Positions 11,651-24,545 of a stretch of 64,000 nucleotides of DNA are shown here, piece by piece. The stretch lies in the NCBI GenBank assembly GCA_024752435.1, contig CP103029.1, positions 1,178,001 to 1,242,000 on the forward strand, written 5' to 3'. How positions within the stretch are numbered: position 1 is the stretch's first letter; every line of letters begins with the position of its first letter. The DNA is from Allantophomopsis cytisporea (Eukaryota > Ascomycota > Leotiomycetes > Phacidiales > Phacidiaceae). Made by a program: the position numbers and the translations under genes. Below the pieces are notes generated by a model that saw nothing but the letters and a program-made list of their open reading frames with translations, was not told the origin of the DNA and made no database searches.

Positions 11651-14116
11651 CTAGGCACTAGGAAGTGCACCAGCCAGTTCCCTCACATTCAAGTCATTGT
11701 CGCCAAATTCTCTACACTTGCCCTCCTCACAAACCATGACCCTATCCTCGCCCTTGAAATCCTTGAGCAGCACATTCCTGCCCTGTAACCATCCACCAAC
11801 CTTGACCTTTGCAACGGTATCCAAGCCGCCACGAGCGGTTGATCTCAGTCTAGCGAGTTGTTTGTTACCGACTACACCTTCGCCAGCAATGACGACCGTC
11901 TTCACGCCTAGCCGGCCTGCGATGATGGCGGGCATGAAGGAGGAGAAGAGCCATGGGTACTGCAGGATTTCAGACTCGAACGCCTCGACGGTGCGCTTGG
12001 CGAGCTTGGCGTAGATGGGCTCGTTGAGAAGGGAGGAGAGGCGGTAGAGGTTGGAGGCGGAGACCCCGTTCGTTGAGGGCTCAGATGTGTCCATGCCGTC
12101 TTTGAGATGCAAGATCGTATGTGCGGCGGTATAAGGTGTAGAGTAGAAGCCCCCGGAGCCGGGCGAGTCATCATGGAAAAGGTTGATTTGTGTTTCTAGA
12201 AAATTGTTAGTTCTGGAGAATGCTCATGGGACTTTCAGGGGACATTATGAATCAAGTGTGCTGATCTACCGAGGAGACTTACTTTGTAACAGATCGGCCC
12301 ACTGGAGGTATTCCTCCTTAAATGAGGCCTCGTAGAGATCAATCAGTCCTTCAATGACGAATGCATAATCATCCGCAAAGCCCATCGTATCACCTGGACC
12401 CTCACGATAAACTCTTCGCAGAGTCGTATCTTTCTCGTCATACAAATTTTCTCTAATGAAAGCAGCAGCCTTTTCAGCGGCCTCAAGATATTGGCCTGAT
12501 CTTTTAGGGTCAAAAGACTTGATAGTGGCAGCAGTTCGTGCGAGCGCAGAAATGGCCATTCCATTCCACGCTGTCACAACCTTATCATCCAAGAGTGGGC
12601 TCGGGCGCTCGCGGCGACGGTGCTCAAGAAGTTTTGCTCGGCTGTCCTTGATGGTCTTAACAACCTCCTCCTCGCTCATGCCAAATTGGCTGGCCAATTG
12701 CTTGGGCGTGGCAACAATGGAGAGTACATTCTGACCCATAAATTCGTCTTGTGGGTCATTTGCATGCGACACATTACCATCATCGGAAACATTCCAAAAT
12801 GCACTGCATACCTCTGCAGCTCGCTCACCCAATACTGTCTCAAATTCTCGGTGGGTCCACACGTAAAAAGCTCCTTCGCGTTTTTCAGCGTCGCCTTTGC
12901 GATAGAACGAATCTGCGTCTTCAGCGGAGAAGAAGCCACCGGAGGGAGCAGCTAGTGCATCCTCACTGATGTATGTTGCAACATCATAAACCGTGCCCAA
13001 CATCTCAGGATCGGAGGAAGCAAGGAAAACATCGAGATAGGCGTTCAGAAGTTGCGCGTTATCGTAAAGCATCTTTTCAAAATGTGGCAAAGACCAGTCT
13101 GCAGTGACAGAGTAACGAGCAAAGCCATGCCCAATATGATCATGAATACCACCCCGGGCCATCTTCTTTAAAGTCAACAAAGCCATTTGCAAGGCATTAC
13201 TGCAACCATTGTCCCCAATAATATCTTTAACAGCCTGTGGGAACTGATTAATTCGCAGTAGAAAGGATAGTTTGGTAGGAGTTGGGAACTTTGGAGCTCC
13301 ACCAAAGCCACCATTGACTCGGTCATGCGTCTCGGAAAGATGCGTCAAAGCCTCATCGGCAAGCTCAATATCAAGTCCATCATCGCCCTCTCCGGCGCGT
13401 CCTCCGTATGTTCCCTCAGCAGCAAAGTCTTTCAGCTGTCGCAGAATCTGGGCGGCATCTTGTCTGCATCTGTCTTCCTGCTCTTTCCAGACATTACTCA
13501 GCTTTTTCAAAATCCCAAGGAAATCAACCGGTTCCTCCAAAGCTCCTTGTTGTGTGTGGCTATTTGGGCCGGGCCAATATGTACCACCAAAGCAAGGTTC
13601 TAAATCAGGAGTCAAGAAAACGTTCAGTGGCCAGCCTCCGCTGCCATTTGTGGCCTGCACATAGTTCATATAAATGCGATCAATATCCGGACGTTCCTCG
13701 CGGTCGATCTTGATGGGTATAAATTCGTCATTGAGAATAGCAGCAATCTCGTCGTTCTCGAAGGATTCGCGCTCCATCACATGACACCAATGGCAAGCAC
13801 TGTAGCCAATGCTGACGAAAAGGAGCTTGTTGGTCTTGTGAGCCAGCTCAATAGCCTCATCTCCCCACAGTTGCCACGCGACAGGATTATTCATGTGGCC
13901 ACGAACCTATGCGCAGGTCAGTCGCGCAAAATATTGAGCCTCTCTCAACCCAGGGAAATCACTTACATATGGACTTCTACTCTCTCCAGCCTTGTTGACC
14001 AGCTTGAATTCGCTCTCGGGCTTCTTCTCGGGTGCAATTTTCGTCTCCTTTAAGATCTGATTGGCAATACCCGACGCCCCATTACCGCCCAGCATTTTTC
14101 CATGCTGCTTATCCAT
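11651..14116 (-). CDS. SPATA20/YyaL-type thioredoxin-fold protein (DUF255)
   Basis: 772 residues in three exons: 14116-13967, 13906-12283 and 12195-11651. All junctions are GT-AG and in frame. The N-terminal thioredoxin-like domain has NPVAWQLWGDEAIELA, then SIGYSACHWCHVMERESF with a CxxC pair at Cys88 and Cys91, then KIDREERPDIDRIYM and GSGGWPLNVFLTPD. The rest is an (alpha/alpha)6-barrel region like that of N-acylglucosamine epimerases and cellobiose epimerases (GGFGGAPKFPTPTKL, HDHIGHGFARYSVTADWSLPHFEKMLYDNAQL in pieces, LLDDKVVTAWNGMAI). Length agrees with animal SPATA20 (about 790). The cellular role and the redox or sugar substrate are not known. No mitochondrial presequence is obvious. 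Confidence 0.92.
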
Positions 14117-15590
14117 CTCTGTCCTCTCAGAATGTCCGCTTCGTAAGAGTTATAGGATTTCACGTAGAGTCGCAATTAATAAGTCGCAGGGCCCGAAAGA
14201 GGGAGCTTCTCCGTATTCGGACTCGACAATTTTTCGTAACGTCACAGAGGGAGTCGGAATTCGCGACAAGGGTATTCGGCTTGAGGGAATCGGATCCTTG
14301 GACAACGAGTGTGTGAATAATTGGTGAAGCAGAGACAGTGGAAATTCTCAAGATTTCGCAGCCCAACGCGACAAGCAATAAGCTCAAAGGTCGAATGGAG
14401 GGGTTGCGGTTACTAGGTATGGGAGTGCGGTGCCACGTGCGTATACACCAGGGTCCGGATTTACCTTTTACAGCGTGAGCGTGCGTGGCGGAATAAGGCG
14501 GAAGCGGCAGTGTTCATGTAATCAAGTAAATTTATGTGTGATATGATATGTACGTAGGATGCTATCTTGAGGTCAAGTCAAACAATAATGATGCTGTCTT
14601 GTACCAAAAAAGTTTTTGTGCAGATTGTCCAAGGTGCGCAGAAGTAGAACTCGGAATGTGGATCAGAGAGCGGAACTTGGGAATTCGGAGGTATTTAGAC
14701 TTGATGTCGATCGCAATGACTCGAAAAATGTTGTGATCTTAATGATGATGCTCGATAGAGTTGGTCCGGAACGAGAACCGATTATCAACGGTACACGATG
14801 GAAATTCTCCGCGTTCTGATCGTACGGATAACTTTATAGAGTCCATAATAGGAAGTAGGCAGGTAACGTGACCGTCGCACGGATGTGCATCACTCTTGGC
14901 ATTATCTGAGACGACATCTAAACTTTTTGACAGCATCCTTATTGAAGAGCAGCTCACATCATATATCACAGAGCAATGAGGTCACTAGCAATCTCATTCA
15001 CCAATAAGCACACGCTTTAAGGTCAGATGTTATTGCAAGAACCTTTCTGTCCTATTTTGTTCATGCCATCAAGTCATTGATCGTGAGAAAACAGCCATTC
15101 GACAACCTATCAGTACCACCAAGACCTTCCTGTTCAAAAGCTCTCGTTCATCATGAGATCGTTTTGAGTTTACGAACGATCCGAGAATCCAGAAGATCCA
15201 AAGTAAAGACGAAGACTGCCGCTATGCCAATTTTAAAAAGCTCTAAGTACAAGAAGAGAAAATAAGGTGTGTGCAACGAGTACCACAGAAATCCCGACAA
15301 CAGCATCGAGTCTGCTCCAAACAGGCTAAAGCAAAAACCTAATAGAGGATGCGACAAAGATAACCACAGTCGAGATGGAACAAGTCGAGAGAGCACAGAA
15401 TCCATCGACCAATGCAGCCACGAGCAATGCAGTCGTAAAGTCAGAGATGATCAAGTAATTACACAAGGGTAAGTAATGATGCGCTCCGAGGTCATGAAAA
15501 TGACAAGCAAGAATTGACCCAGAACCTATACACAACGCCAGTCATGGGGTCGAAGAAAATTGACTGAGGTGAGTCAAGGTTTGGAGGTGC
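14117..15590. other. Intergenic region
   Basis: Upstream of the SPATA20-type gene and downstream of the CAP gene. Frames are short and unconvincing. Nothing recognised. Confidence 0.5.
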
Positions 15591-16793
15591 TTAAAAAGAG
15601 ATAGTGGCCTTTCCAAGAGATGGAAGGACATTATCACCGTACTCGCCACCCATGTTACCTATTTCACTATGTTAGCAAATGCTTCTCCTTGAATCATAAA
15701 TATGGGGAACTTACCCTCTGGGCCATAGTTACAGACGGTGAACCAGGACTCCATACCAGAGTACATGGTGCCTGCGGCACACTTCTGAGTTGCACAACCA
15801 ACAGTGGTGCTAGACTTCCAGACCAACTGAGAGAAGTGACCCCAAGCATCAAAGTTGCTGAAGTCTGGGTTGGCCTCTCCGTAGTAGGAGCTCAAGTACT
15901 CGCCGACCTCACCATTGTACCACATGTTGGTAGTAGCGTCAGCCAACATCTGCATAGCAGTGTAGGAGTCAGCATCAGTGGAACCAACGGAGGCAATGTT
16001 CTGGCCATAACCACCACCACCGATATCACTGTTGGATGTCAGCGAATGTGAGAAAAGGAGAAAGAGAAGAAAAAAGTGGGAATTAGCTGATAGCAACTTA
16101 CAGGTTGTGCTCAAAGACGCATCCAGCAGCAAGAGTAGCAGCGTTAGCAGCGAGAGTTGAGTCATAAGTAAGACCTGGAGCAGAGTGGTTGGCGCGGTGA
16201 ATGTTGTGGTGGTAGGTAGCAGTAGAGGCATAATCAGTTGGGGAAGCATCAGAAACATCAGCTGCAGCGGTTGAAGCAGCGACTTGAGCAACGGTGGATG
16301 AAGCAGCGACGGAGACTTCGACCGAGGCAGCAACTGAGATAAGTGGAGCGGCAGAAGAAGAAGAAGTAGAAACAGAAGCTACATAGGTAGAAACTGGGGC
16401 GACATAGGTAGAAACGAATGCCTGGGTAGTAACCTGAGCAGCCTGGTAAGTTGTGTCAGCAACTGTGCTTGTTGGAACAGTAGTGGTGGATGGGGCCTCA
16501 GAAGTGGTGACTGGAGCAGCGCTGGTAATCAAAGTGGTGACTGGAGGAGGCGGAACAACGTGAGAGTGGTGATGATGGGGGAAATTTGCTGCAAAGGTGG
16601 AAGTGCTTACAACTTCGACGGAGGTCGATGCAGCATATGAGACCGTGGTGGCTTGAGCCTCCTCAGCCTCAGCAGTGACAGTTACAACGACGACATCAGT
16701 GACATAGTCAAACTCGATGGCCTTCTTGTTAAGGATTGGGGATGCGGCAGCGAGACCGGCGCAGGCGACGGTGAAAACGGTCGAACAACGCAT
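15591..16793 (-). CDS. Secreted CAP/PR-1-like protein with Ser/Thr/Val-rich stalk
   Basis: 357 residues in three exons: 16793-16102, 16028-15715 and 15658-15591. The last exon, only 68 nt, completes the domain with GGEYGDNVLPSL. A signal peptide is clear (MRCSTVFTVACAGLAAAS). Residues of about 30-190 are low-complexity Ser/Thr/Ala/Val with a His cluster (HHHHSH), probably O-glycosylated. The CAP domain (about 190-335) has YHHNIHRANHSAPGLTYD, CVFEHNL, GGYGQNI, FSQLVWKSSTTVGCA and TVCNYGPEGN. In fungi such proteins are secreted, and several bind sterols or lipids; some act in virulence. Which of these applies here cannot be told. The start is the ATG directly before the signal peptide. A TATATA box lies about 95 bp upstream and the upstream DNA is strongly pyrimidine-rich on the coding strand, suggesting strong expression. 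Confidence 0.93.
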
Positions 16794-16885
16794 GTTGATT
16801 GATATCCGGGGGATGGAAAGATGCTCTAGTTCTTTAGGTTCGATTTGTTGTGGATTGTGCTGGGTTGCAAGATCGATCACAGATC

Positions 16886-16894
16886 GATATATAA
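16886..16894 (-). promoter_or_regulatory. TATA-like element of the CAP gene
   Basis: The minus strand reads TTATATATC about 95 bp before the CAP start codon. Position and sequence fit a core promoter TATA box. Confidence 0.4.
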
Positions 16895-17211
16895 GTTGCG
16901 AAGGTTCAAAAAGGAACGTGTGAAGAGAAAGTAAGTAGGTTGATGTTGTGGAGGGGAAGGGATCTTTCGTCTAGAAAGAATTGAGGTGGTATTTGTAGTT
17001 GTGAGGAGATGGTCGAGAACGTGTTGAGTTGTTTGCACAGCGCAGCTGTTTATTTCCTAATTTGGCAATGTGATGGTGATCGGAGTTGCAAAGTGAGAAG
17101 AAGCTGTGTGGGTGAACAAGGTCACGACGGTGTGGTTGGATGAGAGTTGAAGTAGGCGGGGCTTATAGGTATGATGTAGGTGAGTGTATGTGAGAGTGAG
17201 TAGAGGTTGGC

Positions 17212-17247
17212 TGTTGTTGTGGTGGTGGTGGTGGTGGTGGCGGTGAT
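17212..17247. repeat. GTT/GTG trinucleotide run
   Basis: About ten GTG/GTT triplets ending in GCGGTGATG. Non-coding, in the CAP gene upstream region. Confidence 0.85.
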
Positions 17248-18366
17248 GCAATTGAATGAAAGTGAGAGTGAGCGTTGAGTGAGTGAGTGTGAGTGAGTGT
17301 GAGTGTACAAAAGGTCTGGCCTCTGTAGATGAATTCTTTTTATTTTATTTTGTCTTGAAAAGAGAGTGATGATGTTCTAGGAACAACCGTTGGGACGTAG
17401 AATTGAAGAAAGAAGAAGAAGAAAAAGGGAAAGTGAGGAATGTGAGGAATCCAAGGGTATTTGAGAAGAGAATGTCTAGGGTGGGAAAGAAAGAAGTTTT
17501 ATGCGGAGACTGAGGAAGAGGAGGAGGAGGAGGAGGATATGTTATGATAGTAAGGTTGAGTTGAGTTGAGTAGAGTAGAGTGAGGTGGGTGGAGCGTGGA
17601 GCGTGGAGCGTGAGTTAGGCGGACGTGGTCGTGGTGGGCGTGGATGTGGGCGGTCGTGGGTGGAGTAAGAGGAGCGGAGGAGGAAGCAGAAGGAGTCGCT
17701 GAGAGAGGGTCGCTGGATTAAGGTACGCTCTCCGTCGTATTGATCTGATTGACTGCCTTGACTTGGCTTGACTTGACTTTGACTTGACTTTGACTTGAGT
17801 CGTTGTCCACTCCGTCCAGCCAAAACAGATTTGTTTGGTCTGATCTCTCTTACTCTTACTTCCTACTCTCCCCCTCTTTCGTCTGGTCTGCACAACGCCT
17901 GGATCGCCTGGATCGCCTTGATCACCTTGACCACCTTGACTACCTGAACTGCTGATGGGGGTTTGATGTGACTGGTGAATTAAAGCGTTGCCGCTTCCCA
18001 GCGTTTCAGAATAACGAGACTAATTTCTGTGTAAGAGCTTTGATGCCTCTCAATGAAAATGCCCTCTCGACTCTTTCTATTGCTCTCCCTCTCAATGAAT
18101 GAATGTGTCCTGTGCTTTATGCCCAGCAATAAAGCTCCGGTACTATGTTAGCTTGCACTTGGCTTCGAGCCTTCGTGACCGGCTTTGTGTAGAATAATAC
18201 AAAAATATAATATATAAAATATGATAAAATCAAATCGAATTGTTGTTCGCTCCGATATTTTTTAATATATAAATTGTGATATACTCGTGGTAAATCGTAA
18301 GGGTATGGAATATGAGCCGAAAAAACAAGGGGGTCAGCTCAGGGCAGGCCGTTCTATCGAGTCCCC

Positions 18367-18396
18367 GTAGTAGTAGTAGTAGTAGTAGTAGTAGTA
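18367..18396. repeat. (GTA)10 microsatellite
   Basis: Ten uninterrupted GTA triplets in non-coding DNA. Confidence 0.95.
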
Positions 18397-21300
18397 TGTT
18401 TTGTGCTTCGTTGTGCTTGGAGTAAATTCCCTTCAATATAAATGACAAACGGATGGCATCTCAAAGGATCTGAATAATTATTCCTTCCTGAATAGGTGGC
18501 AGCAGTCATCATATATATCTAATTCATAGTTCATTGATGCAAGGAATGGCGCGTGCTTCTCTCTCTCTCTCTCCATCACCATGGCATTAATTCTATGGTT
18601 TGGCATGTCGGATTTCCCGACTACCTCGTACAAGTACCCGTTCATCGATATATCCCTCAAATCCTAATTGACATCTATTGCTACTTGGCGTGCTCTATAT
18701 GCTCTACTAAGGTAGTTCATCCAAGCAGAAAGCGAAAGAGGAAGAAAAGAAGAAGAGGTACCGCGTATGATCTGAGCGGTAACTGAGTGAGGCACGGTAT
18801 CATGAGATACTACTTACCATCTAACAATCATCGGTGCCTCTTTTCTCGGAACTCATTCACCTGTTATGCGCACGTACTAAGAAACGCCCTCGCACGTCTC
18901 GGTCTGGGCAATATTGAACTACCTTAGATATTTGGACGATCAGCAGAGGGAGAGATATCTGCGGTACATAGAAGTTAGTGAACATTCCTCCCCGCCAAAC
19001 AAAGCTCTTTGTTTTCCCGACTGCGTTTGTACGTTTGTCTTCATCGGGGTCGCCTTTCAATGGAGCCATAGCGAGACGTACAACGCTAGAAAGCATAAGA
19101 TATGGCTTGGTCGTTACAACCACAACAGTCCAGCAAGAATAGAACAAGACAACTATTGAACATATCAGACATGCGAAACTAAAATACAATGCATGTTGAA
19201 GATGGCATTTCCTCATTCACTGACCCTTTTTTTTCTTTTTCTTTTCGTTTTCTTCTATGTTTTTTTGTGTTTTTGTGTACAGGAGTACAGACAGACAGGT
19301 AGGGCAGTCTACGAAAATATCTTTGATCAACATTGAGATCAACACCCCCCACCTGCTCTCTCACTGCCCCAAATTATGGTGGACGCGAATGCGTTTGAAT
19401 AATGAGTGACTCGGTTTGGTGGTTCACTAAGACCGGCAATAATGGATACCATCAATCCATAGTGCACCGGTTGGTGGAATTCGAAGTCTTGTCGTTTTTT
19501 GTTCCAGCCATCTTCTGAAATGCAGACAGGTTACAGTGCCAACCAAGCCGTTCCAGACATTACCTGAAAGAGCTACTGGTACTAATATGGAATATGTCCA
19601 TATCGTCCATTCATGCATTCACTATTCCGTCGTCGGTAGAGGAAGTAGTGGGAGTAAGTTTTGAGAGTCCGTGGTGGATTAGTTTGGTTTGTGTGTTTCT
19701 GGAACTGACTCTGATTATGTGCATCCCGGCTGTCGGAATATCATAGGTCGCACGTTACGATACAGGTACAGCAGCAGCACAGGGGAATACCCCTCAGCGG
19801 AGATTGAGTAAGGGTAAGTAAGATACGCAGTAAGGTAGGGCTGTTTTGATTACTTCAGTTCAATCCCAGTTGATCACGACGTCAAGGCTTGACATTCGGA
19901 CTATACGAAAGAAAAGTGAATAGTGAATAGTGAATAGTGACAGGTGAAGACTGAGGCGGAGGGTTTTGATGCTGCCACTGACTGCTTCTCACTCTCTCAC
20001 TTGAACTCTTACACTCAACTCTCACTATCACTTTCATTCTCAACCTCTTCTCTCATATCATTCTTTCTTCCCATTCTCTCATTCTCACTCTACCAATCAT
20101 CCCCTGCAGTTGTCGGTGGAGTAAAACAGCCACACTTGACTTGCTTGGCCCATGAGCGGGTGCGCTGCCGTTTCGCGCCATCTGACGAATTATGTACTAC
20201 GATACGTTATTCATTTTCATCCTTTCACTTTCGCTTTCACTCTCAAACTTCCATTCGGAATTGTCGCCTCGTACCTGCAGGAACAACGGGCTAAAACTAA
20301 ATCGACTAAACGTCGTAGAAGATACCCTGCATCAAGCCTGTCAGGTACGGAGCAAGCCACTGGCAGCTAAATGAACGAAACGATGACAAGCTCCATGTGA
20401 GTCGCTCCTGTTTCCATTCAATAATGCATCCATACTAATACAAACACCCCCTCCCCTGTACCTGGTCCTGTCATAGTGCAGCACAACACCAGAGAAAAAA
20501 TACTCTACGCAGTACACAGTGCATACATACATATTCAAGAGACTCAATCAAGCATTTGAGAAATCCGGAGTAAGCATACAAGTACTGTGATACGCCGCTT
20601 TGAATCCTCCTCGTGCAACCTTATGCACTTTTACCTTGACGAGTAATGTACTCCCTACAGCACACTCTCCTCTATCCTGCACATATTGTCCTGTACTTAG
20701 ATGGCTAGTTAAGCGCTAACTCTCCAAAGAAGACATATCTACACTATTCTCTGATTCTCTACTCCACAGCATGATATCTATCCCAATACTTCGTATTTCG
20801 GGTGCGAATTTCAGTGCCGCTGATGCAAGTCGTACCACCAGTGCTGGCTGCATCGGCATGGCACTCGTAGCAAATGTGTAGGACCACCTCTAGTTGTCTT
20901 CCAGTGTAAGTGCACCACCTCCATTCATCTTCTCTGTTCTAGCCACAAAAAACATCTCAGATAGAGTCTCAAAACTTCAGCTTCCTCTTCAGCTCTATGC
21001 TCATGAATCTTACCACCACACAATAATCTGAATTGGTAATTTGCAAATCGCAAGGCATGACGCTGATGTCACTAACCGCTGTGGAATGACATTAGGTTGC
21101 GCCCAGCAGTTCAGAGGTTCAAGGCTCCTTGACCGAGACACACAGACATGCATCCACAGCACGCGACATTTGCTGGTTAGTCTGTCTTGTGTTTGTTTGA
21201 GAGGGATTCAAGCATTTCATGATGTACGCAGTATGTACATACATTCCAGAAGATTGCACTCTGTGTAAAGTGATGAAGCTCTCCATTCCAGCCCGATAAT

Positions 21301-22063
21301 CCGACAAAGGGAACCAAACGGCTTCCATGGTCATTATCCGTGCAAAAGGTTCTCGAAAAGTTAATCCGTTATTTCTTATCGCCTAACTGCCTTTCAACTC
21401 CCTACTCCCTACTCCCTACTCGACTCCTTAACCTGACTTGCTCACAATGTATTCACACTTGCAAGAAAAGTGAAAAGATTTATCGTACGCGCGCAACGAG
21501 AGTCATACATGCGCGCAGTCTAGAATTGTGTAGCCCAGCCGTATTTTATTCACAGTCGTAGTTTTCCACGAACCAAAAATGCAAGAAATTCTAGTCGTCT
21601 TCTGTAGTTTGCCTCTTGGAGACCCACAACCCGTCTTGCATGTTCACCACATCTTCCATTGACAGTCTTTACTGAGCTGGCGTGATCTAGCAGATCGAGA
21701 TAGCAGTAGCATCTGAAGTGTCAACTCCACCTATTCTAGGCCTTGGCGATGCTGATATCACTACACTCCTGTTCGGCTCAAGCACGGCGTGGGAGCGTTG
21801 TGGCGTCCTTGCTAACAAGGTGATGATACTCGTGATGCTGGCAGGATGACATGCGGAAGGAATATCGTATATGAACTGTACCTTAATTCATATCCATACG
21901 AAAGGTTATGCAGTAAGCACATATGAAGGAAGTACTTTGCAGTTTCGTGTTGTCGGGATACCATGGCCAGGGCGTGCATGCACACCAGATCTGCCCTCCC
22001 TCCTTAATTCATGGGATTCGATTTGATGATATCCACAGCACGCAGCCTTGCCGACCTGACGAC

Positions 22064-22091
22064 CCTACCTACCTACCTACCTACCTACCTA
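22064..22091. repeat. (CCTA)7 microsatellite
   Basis: Seven perfect CCTA units. It resembles neither a telomere repeat array in length nor any known site. Confidence 0.95.
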
Positions 22092-24530
22092 GGCCCCCTT
22101 GTGCTCTGGCAAGGGTAGGCCGGGCCAAGCACTGGCCCGCTGTTTCGAACAGACGACGAGGCGTCTCCACAATTGATCACCGTCGGTCCGCACAGATGGC
22201 CTCGATGAAATTGGTGCATGATACGTACCCCAGGATTCAACATGCAATTCCGACCACTGTCAGTGGGCGCCGCTGCCAGACTTCCGTCGTATGCAATCCC
22301 ATATGCCCTTCCATTAAATGAAGCACTTTCGCCTCTTTGAGTTCCACTGTGGATGTGATCTCCACCGATGTTTCTACCAAATATCATTGTCGTAGATTCC
22401 GAACATTTGTCAAGGTAGGCTTGTAGGGTAAGTAGTGGCTTCTTACCCGCTCCACTTGGTCCGGGTTGCAACATCTGGCGCTTCATAGTGCCCGGGCAGC
22501 CTTTGTTCTCCAACTCGGAGAATGTAGAGTCAGTATGAACTATCACACCCGACTGAATCGTAACAAATGCCGCCGCGCGCCGAGGCCGCTATCACTCGGT
22601 GCTGTATCTACGATCTCCTAGGAGGAAAGGTTCTCTCCGTCTCTTTTACATCGACGGTGTCATTTTTCAGATAATGATCGTGTGAGCTACTACGGAAAAC
22701 TCCTAAGTATCGGCCTCGAAAGATCTACACATGAGTTTGCTAAGATGTCCAAGACGGCACAACCAAGCCAGCGGTGGTGCACTCTTCATCACTGGTCTCA
22801 TCCAACCTCCTGGATAGGGGACCGAGTCCACATATTTTCCGAGTTCACAGTTTGTGCAAGAAGAATCTGCTGTATTGCTCACTATACACTGACCAGTCCT
22901 CAGTTCCACGCATTGATGGCTGAAGATATTGGTTCTGTTTGCTATTATAGCTTCGACGGCTTGCTTTGCCCTCCGATAGTTCCTAGCATGTCACCACATC
23001 TGCAGATATTTGGTCTGCTGTACGGACATATCCCACTCCGTCACACACGCGGAGCGAAGATGGGCAGCCAACGGGGTAGTTCCACGTGAAAGTATCACAT
23101 CCTGCATAGGGTCATGAAAGAATCACGTTCCCGACCCGTCAAACGCTCTCTTCTCAGGTAGTATCACCTGATCAGATATCAGTTTCCTCAGTCGCGGATC
23201 ACCACAGTCCATCGCACATTTTTTCCAACCTCTCTTTTGTTTCCCTATCGCTATCCTCGTTCATGTTTCAAAGCTATCACCCGTTGCGTTGCACTTGTCG
23301 ATCACAAACTTGGTCTCTCTATGGCCATGGCTCCAAGTCGTCAAGTTTCACCTCCACAGCTCGGATCTTCAGATCGCACTCGGTCCAATCCGAGCGGGAA
23401 ACACCAAGGGCGTGCCGAGTTTCACAAGCACAAACACAATGTTTCCCATCTATTATATCACCATCTCTCCGCACGGTGGCATTATGCAGAAAGCATCGCA
23501 GAGAGCAGGCATGACAAGCATGGACAATAAGACATACAAGCCGAGCTGTGTGTACATGAAATGTTCAGATATAGAACCAAGATAGTAACTGGCTCTGGGC
23601 TCATCAGTTGGCTTCGTGCATGAAACCTATGGATTCTGGGCACACCCAATAACCTGGATTCAAGACGGACTTTGTTATGGTACATGCATATCGGGGACTT
23701 TACAGTGACATCAGTTTACATACATAAGATCCTGTAGTGTATCTTAACCTGTTTACAACCGAATCTTGATCTTGAGATCCTTGGTACCATACCACAACTG
23801 TTCACTTGCCCTGCGAGTCAGATGCCTGGCAGCAAACAAATGAGAAATGATAACTTACTCAACAAAATTGTGTAGTGTGTTCACAACAGCATTGGGCTAC
23901 GAAACAGCCGGTCTACAAAGTCTTTTCTTTCGCGGTTGTCGATCTCCCTTGGGGGGATTTGACTTTGTCGAAGCTAGCCCCTTGCTTCCCCCTCCTCTTA
24001 CCACAGGTATGCTTATCCTTATCATCACTTCGCACTTGCCTCATTCTCGAGATGTTTACATGTGTACATAGGTACTCACAAGGGATATCAAAAACACATG
24101 TCTCACATCCCCGACATCCCACGTTACAAGTAGTCATACCTATCGTAAGCCCGATGTAATGAGGACTATACCGTTTGTGGAATACAAGAACATGCCTATA
24201 CATTATGAGGCCGTTATGACGGCATCTACGAGGAATACAGGCTTCCTGACTCCAGAACCTTGATACGAAATGATAAATCGCCCTTTTAGGACTGAGATTC
24301 TTGACGAAATTGTTGGAGCTCTGTTGGGGTTAAAGTCTGCTTCAGGGAACACTGGAATTATGGTTATTCGTGAGAGGAAATGATGTGATGGAGATCAACA
24401 CTATGCGTAACATTTACCAAGCTGAGGGAAGAAGAACGAACATGAGCCGTCATATGTGTGGTGAGTAAGACCTCGGGCTATCTGTGTACTGTACAACGTC
24501 ATTCTTTTTTCAGTACTGAGTACATAACCA

Positions 24531-24545
24531 TTTTTTTTTTTTTTT
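24531..24545. repeat. Poly-T run of 15
   Basis: Fifteen consecutive T in the gene-free stretch. No flanking target-site duplication was noticed that would mark a retroposed sequence. Confidence 0.8.

Noticed and set aside
21041..21140. tRNA-like B-box AGGTTCAAGGCTCC
   Set aside because: No A-box at the right distance and no cloverleaf.
18367..22091. (GTA)10 and (CCTA)7 as possible CRISPR or telomere signals
   Set aside because: Plain microsatellites without spacers; CRISPR is not expected in a fungal genome and the arrays are too short for telomere repeats.
22085..22546. 153-codon minus-strand frame with a GPSGAGKK stretch
   Set aside because: Starts with GTG, lacks the Ser/Thr of a P-loop, and no further NTPase motif is present.
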